A DNA stretch of 64,000 nucleotides, from positions 59,930 through 123,929 of the forward strand of contig NZ_MRBY01000007.1 in the NCBI RefSeq assembly GCF_001904615.1. The letters run 5' to 3'. The position numbers and the translations under genes are program-made. The notes beneath the pieces are model-generated. The model saw only the letters and a program-made list of their open reading frames with translations, was not told the DNA's origin and did not search any database. The stretch is from [Limnothrix rosea] IAM M-220 (GTDB taxonomy: Bacteria > Cyanobacteriota > Cyanobacteriia > Cyanobacteriales > MRBY01). This document shows positions 54,222-63,887 of the stretch, in pieces. The stretch's first letter is position 1. Every line of letters begins with the position of its first letter.

Positions 54222-56198
54222 TTAACGTAAAGCCGCCTTTGGAGCAGAGATATTAGAAGGATAACGAATCACATCAACATCAACCGTCTTAGCACTAGCA
54301 ACAGACTCCCGATCCGCTAAAAGCACATTCCGAATAAATCGTGCGGCAACCTTCTGCAGTAAACCTTCCGCAATCTTTTGGCCAAGCTGCTGAGTTTCAG
54401 GCTTAATCAACACGCGGGGAATTAAAGGCAATAGGAATGTCGGGTCAAAATCAGGCGTATCTTGTAAAATCTGCCAAATATTTTGGATATGCTCTAAATT
54501 TGCACGGCCCTCCGTGTCAATCATCTCCGTTTTCGAGCGTGTAATATCCTTTTTCTGACCCAGACGCTGCTGTACCAAATTCGTCAGACTTTGGAAAGTG
54601 CTACGACCAAAAGCATCCACTGACTGCACAATTTCTTCAGCCAACTGCTCACGGATATAATCACCCCGCTCAGAAAAAATGTAATCCACAGCCTGATTTA
54701 CAGCATTTTCCAAGTCATAATCCTGGGAAGTCTTCGCGTTTTGAAGAAGGTTTTCAAGACGGTTCCAACGGAAACTACCATCTTTAAAGAGCAAATCCTT
54801 GAGGGAACTGCGCAACTCTTCCGATTCGTCCGTTAGTAGACGCTTGGCAATGTAGGGATAAGCCTTGCTCAGAACCTTAAACTCCGGATCAACGCCAATG
54901 GCAATCCCTTCTAAGGTCACCATTGAACGAATAATCAGTGCGTAATAGGCCGGCACTTGAAACGGAAATTCGTACATGATGCCAGACATCTGATCGGTAA
55001 TACTTTTAAAGTTTAGCTCCGCTACGCTAGCGCCAAGGGCATTACCAAAGACAGTGCTGAGGGCAGGAATAATCGGTGCTAAATCGGTATCCGGTGTCAG
55101 AAAATCAAGTTTGACATAGTCATGGGCAAGGGACTCAAAGTCACGATTGACTAAATGTACGACTGCTTCAATGAGGCCATAGCGTTGGTAGGGCTTGATC
55201 ATACTCATCATGCCGAAGTCGAGATAGGCAAGACGACCATCTTCTAAGGCCAGTAGGTTACCGGGGTGGGGATCGGCATGGAAAAACCCATATTCGAGGA
55301 GCTGACGCAGGGAACATTCAACACCGACTTCCACAAGGTGGGTGGCATCAATGCCGAGGGCGGCAATTTCCTTTAGGTTGGTGAGCTTGATCCCGTCCAG
55401 CCATTCCATTGTTAAAACGCGCCTGCCGGTGTAGTCCCAGTAAATATTCGGGACATAGATCTCTTCCATGCCGCCGTAATATTTTTTAAAGAGTTCGGCA
55501 TTTTTACCCTCTTGGGTATAGTTCATCTCCTCGAAAATACGGCCAGCAAATTCGTCGGTAATCCCAACTAAATCTGAGCGGACTTGCTTCACATTGGTCT
55601 GGAGCCAACGGGCAATTTTCCGCATAATGGCAATGTCAAGGGTAATGCGTTGCTCAAGGTCAGGGCGTTGGACTTTCACGGCAACTCGTTCACCGGTTTT
55701 TAGTCGGGCTTGGTAAACTTGACCCAGGGACGCGGCGGCAAGGGGCTTTGGCGAAATTTCAGCGTAAATGTTTTCGGGGGGCTGTCCCAGTTCTTCTTCG
55801 ATAAACTGGAAGGCGATCGCATTGGGGAAAGAGGGCAGCTGGTCTTGTAAATCGGTTAATTCGGCCAGGTAAACCGGCGGTACTAAATCGGGGCGTGTGG
55901 ACAGGGCCTGACCAATCTTGATGTAGGTTGGCCCTAGGTCTGTCAAAATTTTCTTGAGGTGGTTTGCTTGGGATGTCTGCGCCTTGGGAGATTTATTCTT
56001 ACCGAGGAGATTGTCCCACCAGATATGAATGGCGAATCCAGCAAAACTTGTCACAATTTTTGTGAGCCGGCCGAAAACTGCAAAGGGACGTTCTTTTGCT
56101 AGTTTGTCAATTTTGCTGGGATTGTAACGCCAGTCGTCAGAGGCAAGCGGATTTACCTGATTAGATATGGTCGCAGTGGTCTGAGTCTGTTCTGGCAT
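54222..56198 (-). CDS. ABC1/UbiB-family atypical kinase
   Basis: 658 residues. KIGQ (94-97) in GPTYIKIGQALSTRPDLVPP is the family-defining helix, AAASLGQVYQAR replaces the usual P-loop, VAVKVQRP holds the ATP lysine, and FFHADPHPGNLL plus YLDFGMM are the catalytic loop and DFG. Such proteins support quinone or membrane-lipid metabolism in plastids and cyanobacteria. The C-terminal ~200 residues are an extension seen in cyanobacterial members. Confidence 0.94.
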   Translation of the reverse strand: MPEQTQTTATISNQVNPLASDDWRYNPSKIDKLAKERPFAVFGRLTKIVTSFAGFAIHIWWDNLLGKNKSPKAQTSQANHLKKILTDLGPTYIKIGQALSTRPDLVPPVYLAELTDLQDQLPSFPNAIAFQFIEEELGQPPENIYAEISPKPLAAASLGQVYQARLKTGERVAVKVQRPDLEQRITLDIAIMRKIARWLQTNVKQVRSDLVGITDEFAGRIFEEMNYTQEGKNAELFKKYYGGMEEIYVPNIYWDYTGRRVLTMEWLDGIKLTNLKEIAALGIDATHLVEVGVECSLRQLLEYGFFHADPHPGNLLALEDGRLAYLDFGMMSMIKPYQRYGLIEAVVHLVNRDFESLAHDYVKLDFLTPDTDLAPIIPALSTVFGNALGASVAELNFKSITDQMSGIMYEFPFQVPAYYALIIRSMVTLEGIAIGVDPEFKVLSKAYPYIAKRLLTDESEELRSSLKDLLFKDGSFRWNRLENLLQNAKTSQDYDLENAVNQAVDYIFSERGDYIREQLAEEIVQSVDAFGRSTFQSLTNLVQQRLGQKKDITRSKTEMIDTEGRANLEHIQNIWQILQDTPDFDPTFLLPLIPRVLIKPETQQLGQKIAEGLLQKVAARFIRNVLLADRESVASAKTVDVDVIRYPSNISAPKAALR

Positions 56199-56306
56199 AA
56201 CCTGTCTGGAGCGATCGCCTATGTGAATAGTTCCTATGTAAACGATTGTAACAAAAGTTTCTCATAGACTTAAAACAAGTATGACGGGCGATCGCCAATT
56301 TCTACC

Positions 56307-57629
56307 CTAGGGCGTGCGTGCATTGAGGGGATTTTCGTTGAGGGATTGATCGCTGAGGCGCTGATTCCTCAGAATATTAACAGCCTTAGAATATTGAGGG
56401 TCGGCATTGGTGGCCACCAAATTAGGGTTACTATTCAGCTCGACAAACTTCTCTCGACTGAGCTCCACTGTAATATCTGGGTTAACACCATTGAGGTTGA
56501 TGCTAACGCCGCTGGGGGGATAATAGCGAGAAATGGTGACCGCTAAACCAGAGCCATTGGAAAGCTCATGGACAGACTGGACAGTCCCTTTACCATAGGT
56601 GCGGGTACCGACTAAGGTTGCTCGGTGATTATCTTTTAGGGCGGCTGCTAAAATTTCACTGGCACTGGCAGAATTTTCATCCACAAGCACCACTAAAGGT
56701 AAATCGGTGATGGCTGTACGGTTTGCACTAAATTCGCGATCGCCACCTTTGCGATCAACCGTACGTACAATCGCCCCCTCTTCCATCCACATCCGCGCAA
56801 TATCAACGCTGGAGTAGAGTAGGCCACCGGGATTGCCCCGCAGATCTAAAACAAAACCTGAAATATCCTTAGATTCTAGATCTTGAATAGCCTTATACAT
56901 TTGCTCCGCTGCGTGGGAACTAAATTCATCGAGGCGAATGTAGCCAACCTGCTCTCCCTCTACTGTTTTGACACGATGGGTAACGGCTGGCAGCTCAATG
57001 GTTGCCCGCACCAATTCCAGATCAAACTCTGGGCGTTCGGGACGACTAACCTTTAACATCACAGCCGTACCCTCTTGACCACGAATCAGCTCGGAAGATT
57101 GCTCAAGGGTCAGCAAGGCTGTAATTTGACCATCAATTTGAATAATCTGGTCATTAATTTCTAAACCCGCTGTCTTTGCCGGGGAATTTTCTAAAACATC
57201 TGTAATGGTTAATAAACCTGTCTCTTCGTCAATCGTTAGGCGAATGCCAATACCGGAAAGCTCACCGGTGGTTTGGCTCGTTAAACTATCAAATTGCTCT
57301 GGATCAAGGAAGCGAGTGTAGGGATCGCCGAGGGTATCGAGGGCATCTCGAATGGTTCGGTAGGCGGCATCGTAGCTATCGTATTGCTGCTCCAATAGGG
57401 TACGACGCAGTTCGAGCCATTCCTCTGCATCGTAGTGTTTCGCGACAGACTCGGAATGAATAATTTGCCATATTTCGTCAACAAGTACTTTAGGACTGTC
57501 TTCCATAGCGGCGATCGCCGGGCGGTTCACTGGGGTCGCAGCCAAAAAAGTTAGAAGAGAAATTGTTCCGAGGGCACCATTAAAAATAGCTTTGGGAGAA
57601 AGCGGTAGGAATGGAGCAGTCTGTATCAT
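56307..57629 (-). CDS. ctpA: Carboxyl-terminal processing protease (S41, CtpA type)
   Basis: 440 residues from ATG 57629. A signal peptide (SPKAIFNGALGTISLLTFLAATP...AIAA) sends it to the lumen/periplasm. A PDZ domain at ~135-215 (GELSGIGIRLTID, AGLEINDQIIQIDG) precedes the S41 core. That core has GFVLDLRGNPGG, the nucleophile Ser in ENSASASEILAAAL, and Lys in TYGKGTVQ. Processing of the PsbA (D1) C-terminus is the known role of the closest cyanobacterial relatives. An upstream start at 57680 is in frame but less likely. Confidence 0.93.
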   Translation of the reverse strand: MIQTAPFLPLSPKAIFNGALGTISLLTFLAATPVNRPAIAAMEDSPKVLVDEIWQIIHSESVAKHYDAEEWLELRRTLLEQQYDSYDAAYRTIRDALDTLGDPYTRFLDPEQFDSLTSQTTGELSGIGIRLTIDEETGLLTITDVLENSPAKTAGLEINDQIIQIDGQITALLTLEQSSELIRGQEGTAVMLKVSRPERPEFDLELVRATIELPAVTHRVKTVEGEQVGYIRLDEFSSHAAEQMYKAIQDLESKDISGFVLDLRGNPGGLLYSSVDIARMWMEEGAIVRTVDRKGGDREFSANRTAITDLPLVVLVDENSASASEILAAALKDNHRATLVGTRTYGKGTVQSVHELSNGSGLAVTISRYYPPSGVSINLNGVNPDITVELSREKFVELNSNPNLVATNADPQYSKAVNILRNQRLSDQSLNENPLNARTP

Positions 57630-57933
57630 AGGATTTAGATGCCGGGGGATAGGCGAATAAGTTAGGCGTAAGAGGAGCAATCAAACAGCCTAGTTACTGA
57701 AGTCAAGACTTTACTTAAGATTGTTCCCGCTATAATGCTCAGAATTAACTGAACTTTTCAGATTGTTTGCGCCCACCTCAAGGGATGAGGGCTAAAATCT
57801 CAAAAATATGGTAACGGACAATTTAAAAAAATCAGGGGAAGAATAGATGCGGTGAAACTTTAGACCTTGACTTCGTTTCAGCTGCTTATCAACCTATTGT
57901 AATCAATAAATTTCACTTCATGGGAAATAAAAA

Positions 57934-58386
57934 TTAATCCTCATATTGATTAAAGAAATCCATTAAGATCCGTTGGTGAATTTCGGGCATTGGCCGCCAC
58001 TGGCAAGCGTTTTCGGAATAAGCACCACCGTCCATCGCGTTTTGCCGAGTGAGCAGCGCCATATCCCAGCCTTCTTGGAGCTGTAATTTACTCATCGGTA
58101 CAGTTAGGGGGACTTGAAAAACGTGGCGGCACACATTTTTTGTACTGTTGGTATTGAGGCGATCGCCATAGCGTCCAAACAGCTGGGTTTGCTCCTGGGG
58201 AATCCGGTAATTGATTTCTTCGAAGAGTTCCCGTTCTAGGGCAATTTCTGGGGTCTCATCCGCCTCTAGATGTCCGCCAAAAAAGCCCCAATGTCCCGGA
58301 TAAACGATATTTGGGATATCGTCCCGTAGTTGCATTAATACTTTTTCTCCTTGGGTGAGGATGGCGATCGCCACATGAATATCCAT
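57934..58386 (-). CDS. NUDIX hydrolase
   Basis: 150 residues with the Nudix box GGHLEADETPEIALERELFEEI, matching G-x5-E-x7-R-E-L-x-E-E. The N-terminus HVAIAILTQGEKVLMQLRDDIPNIVYPGHWGFFGG fits a small sugar-nucleotide or nucleotide pyrophosphatase. Substrate unknown. It stands between ctpA and a gene-poor stretch (58387-58664) that may contain a decayed frame. Confidence 0.93.
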   Translation of the reverse strand: MDIHVAIAILTQGEKVLMQLRDDIPNIVYPGHWGFFGGHLEADETPEIALERELFEEINYRIPQEQTQLFGRYGDRLNTNSTKNVCRHVFQVPLTVPMSKLQLQEGWDMALLTRQNAMDGGAYSENACQWRPMPEIHQRILMDFFNQYED

Positions 58387-58664
58387 CGTTGTTTAGTGTG
58401 GTGGGCTAAGAGGAAGGGTCGTTTTTGCTGTGTTGAAACTTTGCCCCAGAACTCCCCAGAAAAGGATGACTTATCTTTACTGCCGCTAGCACTTGAGGGA
58501 GCAGCCTCAAACTGCTTGAAAATACTCGTCCCTCACTATGGCAATGTCAATTTTCTTGGTGATGCCATTAATCAGGCGATCGCCCTAGAGGGTGTTACGG
58601 TCATGGCAAAATCAGCGTGACAAATGGGAAAATCAGAATCCTTAACCATACAACATCAAAAAAA

Positions 58665-61600
58665 TCACCAAGGATTGCCCACAAGAGTAAACCCACCCCA
58701 ATAGAACGGATGGGAGAGATCGACATGGCGTAGTCCGCGAATTTCGTCAGGTAAAGGAATAATGCGGTCGTCGATACGCAGCGTAAAGTCTTCAATGCGC
58801 ACTTGATTATTGAGTAGGGCAATCTGTGCTTGCTGTAAGGCTTCAGCTTTAATGGGCGATCGCTGGAGCTCATCGTAAAACTTTGCCATCAGCCCCATTG
58901 TCCCCACATCACTCACGTACCAAATACTGCCAATCGCGGCCTTTGCCCCAGAGTAAAGGGCTAACCCGGCAAAGCCTAGCTCAGAACGGCGATCGCCGAT
59001 AGCAGTGCGACAAGCCGACAGCACCAGTAGTTCGATGGGAGGATCCCCTAAACGCAACTGTGCTAGCTCACCAAGGGTGACCCGTTGATTGTGAAATTGT
59101 ATATAGGATGAGTCCACACCACCACTCGAAAATTCACCATGAGTTGCCAAGTGCACAATACCGTAGGCTCTTTTTTCCCGGGCGCTGAGTAAATTATCCA
59201 CCGTAAATTGTTGATTTAAGAAAGTGCTAGTTTCTCTCGGCCAAATTTCTTGCGTGATAATTTCCACCTCTAGGGGAGCTGCGGGTAAATCCTGTTGATC
59301 ATCAAATTCCGAAGCCCCCAAAGCTAACAATTGATTTTCCTTAGGTGGTAGATAGCCAGCAGTGTTGGTCAACGAAAAACTCGGCATTAAACCCAAGCTA
59401 TATTTTTCCACTAAAAACTGTTCACCATCATGGAGTGCCGCCACCGGTAAAGTTCGCAATCCATCATCCAGAATAAAACTGAGATTATTGATATTTTTCG
59501 CATCGAGTTCCGCTTCAATGGGTGCAATGATTGCGTTGTAGAGAAACTGTGCCGGTTTGAGATAGGCCGTACTCGACCGGGGATTACTGACGCTGCGTAT
59601 AAAGGCCTGTGCTTGGGTCATCAACTCACGACGGTTAATCCCTGCAACTCTACGCCGGACAAATTCACCATCAGGGGTAACGAGCACCAAATTTAATACG
59701 GCATCTTCGTTTAGGGTGGCACGGGGGTTGAGGAAATTGTAGGTAGCGTTGTTGAGATAATCCGTGAGGCGATCGCCACTATATTCCCATTGAGTTTCAC
59801 CCTCCCCATCCAACACTTTCAGATTTGCCTTCTCACCAAGATTTTTGACAGAAACCGTCTCCGGATCAGCAGACTCCCCATCAAGCATCTCTGTATAAAC
59901 ATAAAGAATGGCAGGCTCTTGACCCGTTGCCTCACTAATAAATTTCAGAGTGTCACGGGGATTTTCTCCTTTGATTTCTTCCTCCTGTGTTCCAGTGGGA
60001 ATAGATCGCGATGGCTTCTCCCTAGCACAATCGGGAAAACAATCAGGGAGATCAGGGATGACTGGCGGCTCGACCATTGATGGTTCTGGCACAGCTGTCG
60101 TAATAATCTCAATATCACCTTGAATATAGGTGTCGAAGTAGGTTTCCGTCGGGACAATGCGATTACCCCCTTCAGATTGAAAGCCTTCAGGCTCCATCCC
60201 CAAACGATTAATAATAGTGCCGCTAATAATTGAACCCTCTGTACCATTAATGGCGGCATCTCCCACAATAAATGGAGTAATTCCTTGCCCACCATGTTCT
60301 ATGCGAATACCACCGGAAGCTAACGCTGGCATTTCGCCTCCTGAGTCACCGATGGGACTTTCAGTAAACACTTCACTAACTGTTGTCAAGCTAAATTCTT
60401 CGCCACTACCACTTAGGAAACTAGTCCCCGTTGCCCGGAAAAATCCTTCCGTAAAGATATCGATGGTGCCGCCATTTCCGTCAAGATTACTAGCATCAAT
60501 AAATTCAACTTCAATATCACCCTTAGCCGTTAGCACAACAGATCCTGCATCACCGCTAAAACCCGGTATGGCAATTGCGCCAGTAAAGATAGATCCTGTC
60601 TCAGACTGAGCAAGAATATTACTCGCACCTCCCCCACTAAAGAAGGAAAATAGGCCTTCAACCTTAATGTCGTCAACGGCTTTTAAAGTAAGGTCACCTC
60701 CACCAATCCATAGGTCACTATCGCTAATAATTTGATTGCCTGCATCTAAGGTCAAATCGCCTGTTCCATCCGCAGCAAAGTCAACATTCGCCGCAATTTG
60801 AATATTGTTATCGGCGAGTAGTGTGAGGCTGGAGTTGGAAAACCAGGTGATGTTGGCATTTTCTTGAACAACGATATTGCCTTGATCGCCGCCGTTGCCA
60901 GCAGTTGTAATTGTGAGATCTGCTCCTGCTCTGATCTCTGGAATCCCATCGAGAAAATCAACGATGTCTGAATCTAGTAGGGTTGAGGTCGCGTTGGGTT
61001 GGAATGGGCTGCCTATAATTGAATCGGAGCTTGGTGGCTCGGCCAAAATGGTGATATTCGTGGGATCCAGCAATAGGTTTCCGGACAAACCATTGGGAGC
61101 ATCAAGGGTAATGCGTCGAGACCAACCGGATGCTATGTCGAGGATGCTTTTAGAGGAAATTTCAGCAAATCCGCCATCGCCATTGTTAAACCCGCCTGTG
61201 GCTGAAAGAAAGCCGTCAAAATCGGTTCTAGCGTCTGACCAAACAATGATCTCACCGCCATTTCCGGCATCTATCGCGTCGGCTTTTAAAAATGAGTTTA
61301 TGTTAACTGAGGTGGTTTGGGCATGGGGGAATTCTCCTAGGCCCTGGTAGTCTCCGCCCATTAAAAGTTTGCCGCCACCGATTGTGCCAGACACATCAAT
61401 GGTTGCGTCATGGAGGGCGATCGCCTGACCGAATAGATTAATTTCACCGCCTGTATTGCCCACGGTGCTGAGCAAACCGTTAAGAAAAGTACTGCCGGCA
61501 TTTTGGGGAATAATCGTCCCATCGGCAGCAAGCTGAACAGTATTACCATCGACGACTAAACCGGTATCGAGGGTTGTGCCAGTCAAGAGTTCGGGGAGAT

Positions 61601-62336
61601 CGACAATATTCCAACTGGTTGTTGATATCGGTAATTCCAGCCCTAAAATTTGACCGGCTTGATTCAGACGCAGAGTATTATTGGCGGGGATCGCGATCAC
61701 TTGGATGTTGCCTTGTTCAGCGGCTAGGGTTCCAGTGTTGACGATATTTGAGGCAAAAAGATGCAGCGATCGCCCAGCATTTACCTGCAAATCTGCGCCA
61801 TTAATCATTGCCCCTATGCCATCAAAGGAAAACAGCGTTGGCGTACCGACGAGATTGGCATAATTACCATTGTTAAGCCATTCACCACTGGCAAAGCCCA
61901 CATTGGAAGCTGTCGCTGCGGTAAAGCTGCCGGAGAGGTCAAGCTGGGCATTCGTGCCAAATACAATCCCGGAGCTGTTCAGCAAAAATAAATTGGCATC
62001 GCTACCGCTCACTCGTAATCGTCCATCAATATAGGAAGGATTGCCGCCGCTCACTTTAGAAAGGATATTGTGTAGGGCTGGGTTGCCGAGAAATGTGGCG
62101 GTCTGGGATGAGTTGAGATTAAAGTCTGCAAAATTATGGAAAAGGTTTGCACTGTCTCCAGAGAGACTACCGCCGCCGATCGTGAAGTTGTTGCCTTGTT
62201 GGTTTACGGTTGTACCTGTGCCGTCTTTGGCTGCTGATAGCTGGGCGATCGCCTCTGTTGCGCAGGCGAAAATCAAGGGTAATGACAACCCCAAAACAGC
62301 CCAATATTTAATCTTATGTGCGTATGAGCGGGACAC
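58665..62336 (-). CDS. Haemagglutinin-type secreted protein with C-terminal CHAT peptidase domain
   Basis: 1223 residues. A signal peptide (YWAVLGLSLPLIFACATEAIAQ) precedes a two-partner-secretion haemagglutination domain (~35-180, FHNFADFNLNSSQTATFLGN, LFLLNSSGIVFG). Long beta-helix-like repeats follow to about 700, then a short Pro-rich linker. The C-terminal ~380 residues are a CHAT domain with His1066 (VHLATHGEF) and Cys1109 (LVLSACRTAIGD). A cysteine peptidase carried out of the cell on a filamentous exoprotein is implied. No TpsB transporter gene is in the window. Confidence 0.9.
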   Translation of the reverse strand: MSRSYAHKIKYWAVLGLSLPLIFACATEAIAQLSAAKDGTGTTVNQQGNNFTIGGGSLSGDSANLFHNFADFNLNSSQTATFLGNPALHNILSKVSGGNPSYIDGRLRVSGSDANLFLLNSSGIVFGTNAQLDLSGSFTAATASNVGFASGEWLNNGNYANLVGTPTLFSFDGIGAMINGADLQVNAGRSLHLFASNIVNTGTLAAEQGNIQVIAIPANNTLRLNQAGQILGLELPISTTSWNIVDLPELLTGTTLDTGLVVDGNTVQLAADGTIIPQNAGSTFLNGLLSTVGNTGGEINLFGQAIALHDATIDVSGTIGGGKLLMGGDYQGLGEFPHAQTTSVNINSFLKADAIDAGNGGEIIVWSDARTDFDGFLSATGGFNNGDGGFAEISSKSILDIASGWSRRITLDAPNGLSGNLLLDPTNITILAEPPSSDSIIGSPFQPNATSTLLDSDIVDFLDGIPEIRAGADLTITTAGNGGDQGNIVVQENANITWFSNSSLTLLADNNIQIAANVDFAADGTGDLTLDAGNQIISDSDLWIGGGDLTLKAVDDIKVEGLFSFFSGGGASNILAQSETGSIFTGAIAIPGFSGDAGSVVLTAKGDIEVEFIDASNLDGNGGTIDIFTEGFFRATGTSFLSGSGEEFSLTTVSEVFTESPIGDSGGEMPALASGGIRIEHGGQGITPFIVGDAAINGTEGSIISGTIINRLGMEPEGFQSEGGNRIVPTETYFDTYIQGDIEIITTAVPEPSMVEPPVIPDLPDCFPDCAREKPSRSIPTGTQEEEIKGENPRDTLKFISEATGQEPAILYVYTEMLDGESADPETVSVKNLGEKANLKVLDGEGETQWEYSGDRLTDYLNNATYNFLNPRATLNEDAVLNLVLVTPDGEFVRRRVAGINRRELMTQAQAFIRSVSNPRSSTAYLKPAQFLYNAIIAPIEAELDAKNINNLSFILDDGLRTLPVAALHDGEQFLVEKYSLGLMPSFSLTNTAGYLPPKENQLLALGASEFDDQQDLPAAPLEVEIITQEIWPRETSTFLNQQFTVDNLLSAREKRAYGIVHLATHGEFSSGGVDSSYIQFHNQRVTLGELAQLRLGDPPIELLVLSACRTAIGDRRSELGFAGLALYSGAKAAIGSIWYVSDVGTMGLMAKFYDELQRSPIKAEALQQAQIALLNNQVRIEDFTLRIDDRIIPLPDEIRGLRHVDLSHPFYWGGFTLVGNPW

Positions 62337-62504
62337 TTAGCTACCTCAGAAAAATCCTATGGCGGTTGTTGTTATTGCATTCATCGAGTCTTACCCAGAT
62401 AAATCCGTAATACCCTCACCATTTTGTAATTTTTTTCGGGCGATCGCCATAGAAACACTCAAAGATTAAAGATCAGCCTATGGTGTTGTATTTTCGCCAC
62501 AATT

Positions 62505-62957
62505 TCAGGTTGCCGCTTCCCGTTCTAGAACAACGGTTACCGGGCCATCATTCACAATATCAACGGTCATCATTGCACCAAATTCTCCCGTTTGGATCGG
62601 CACAGCACTATGCTGTAGGAGCGCGACAAATTGCTCGTAGAGTTGCCGAGCTTGATCTGGTTTCGCAGAACCACTAAAAGAAGGGCGGCGACCTTTACGA
62701 CAATCTCCATAAAGCGTAAACTGACTAACCACTAAAATTTCACCACCAATATCCTGCACCGATTGTGCCCAAGGTTTACCGTCCGCGCCCGGAAAAAGTT
62801 TGAGATTTAGACATTTATTCGCGAGCCATGCGAGTTCGGCGACGGTATCTGTCGGTGCAATACCGACTAGCACATTTAACCCCCGGCCAATTTTGCCGAC
62901 AATCTTGCCTCGGACAGATACTTGGGAACTGCTAACCCGTTGAATAATGATTTTCAT
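62505..62957 (-). CDS. dtd: D-aminoacyl-tRNA deacylase
   Basis: Removes D-amino acids mischarged on tRNA. 150 residues. [33 protein letters not shown] [29 protein letters not shown] (SQFTLYGD is the family hallmark) and [10 protein letters not shown] (NxGP motif) are all present. Divergent from the YtxH gene. Confidence 0.96.
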   Translation of the reverse strand: MKIIIQRVSSSQVSVRGKIVGKIGRGLNVLVGIAPTDTVAELAWLANKCLNLKLFPGADGKPWAQSVQDIGGEILVVSQFTLYGDCRKGRRPSFSGSAKPDQARQLYEQFVALLQHSAVPIQTGEFGAMMTVDIVNDGPVTVVLEREAAT

Positions 62958-63037
62958 GGTTTAAGTTGCAACAACCTCAGGGTTTGACCAGTCCTCTTTT
63001 ACAATAAAAACGTTGCTGTGATGGGAGTAAATCTTTA

Positions 63038-63388
63038 ATGTCTGATCAAAATGATGGTGCTTTTCTCGGTGGTTTACTCGTTGGTAGTGCCCTTGGGGCG
63101 ATCGCCGCGCTATTGTACGCCCCCCGCTCCGGTAAAGATACCCGCAAAATTTTGAAACAATCAATGGACAATCTCCCAGAACTTGCTGACGAATTATCTG
63201 AAACATTTCAAAAGCAAGCCGATCAACTCTCAGATAATGCCCGTCGTAATTGGGAAGGCACGCTACAACGGTTACAGGAGGCGATCGCCGCCGGAATGGA
63301 AGCCAGCCAAGCCGAATCCGAGCGCCTCGAAACATCACCAGAAGAAGAGATTTTTGTGTCGCCAGACATTGACTCTCCCCCAAACTAA
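63038..63388 (+). CDS. YtxH-type membrane-associated protein
   Basis: 116 residues. FLGGLLVGSALGAIAALLYAPRSGKDTRK is the YtxH glycine-rich helix followed by LYAP-R-G. The rest is an amphipathic helical tail. Cyanobacterial homologues are common and of unknown, possibly stress-related, function. Followed by a gene of similar character. Confidence 0.88.
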   Translation: MSDQNDGAFLGGLLVGSALGAIAALLYAPRSGKDTRKILKQSMDNLPELADELSETFQKQADQLSDNARRNWEGTLQRLQEAIAAGMEASQAESERLETSPEEEIFVSPDIDSPPN

Positions 63389-63479
63389 CCCCCAGACAGT
63401 CCTGCATCTGTAGACTTATAAACTATCCAAAAGTTAGGCGATCGCCCTAGTGCACCATTCCTAAGCCCACTGTTTTCCC

Positions 63480-63887
63480 GTGCAAAACCCTTTTTTCTGG
63501 CTACTTCTGTCATTTTTATTAGTTGCGATCACCCTCACTGCCGTGCTGGCCGCCGCCTTTCCCGCCTTCCTAGAAATGGGTCGAGTCGCCCGTAGCGCCG
63601 AAAAACTCTTGGACACATTAAATAGAGAATTGCCACGCACCTTAGAATCCTTACGCAAAACTGGAGGAGAACTATCAGAACTAGGCAATGAACTCGAAGA
63701 CGGTTTAAAAAGCGCGAAAAATATTATCAAACACACCGAACACAGCATTCACAACACCCAAAAACAAATTAAGCAAGTTCATCACAATAGCCGCAGTGCT
63801 TGGGCTGGCATCAAAACAGCATGGCATGTGCTTCGCCATCCCCGTCGTAAATCCTCTAAATTATCTCGGCACAAAAAACGTCCCTAA
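63480..63887 (+). CDS. DUF948-like membrane protein
   Basis: 135 residues from GTG 63480. An N-terminal transmembrane helix (WLLLSFLLVAITLTAVLAAAFPAFL) leads into a long coiled-coil helix (ARSAEKLLDTLNRELPRTLESLRKTGGELSELGNELEDGL), then a basic tail (RKSSKLSRHKKRP). This matches the DUF948 layout. It is 91 bp behind the YtxH gene, a common cyanobacterial pairing (recollection). Confidence 0.75.
   Translation: MQNPFFWLLLSFLLVAITLTAVLAAAFPAFLEMGRVARSAEKLLDTLNRELPRTLESLRKTGGELSELGNELEDGLKSAKNIIKHTEHSIHNTQKQIKQVHHNSRSAWAGIKTAWHVLRHPRRKSSKLSRHKKRP

Noticed and set aside
58351..58620. 89-codon plus-strand frame overlapping the NUDIX start
   Set aside because: First third is antisense to the NUDIX gene. 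The later part (LLPLALEGAASNCLKILVPH) could be a relic, but nothing identifies it.
60217..60609. 130-codon plus-strand frame opposite the haemagglutinin-CHAT gene
   Set aside because: It is antisense to a repetitive beta-helix coding region whose codon pattern keeps the opposite frame open; no domain and no ribosome site.
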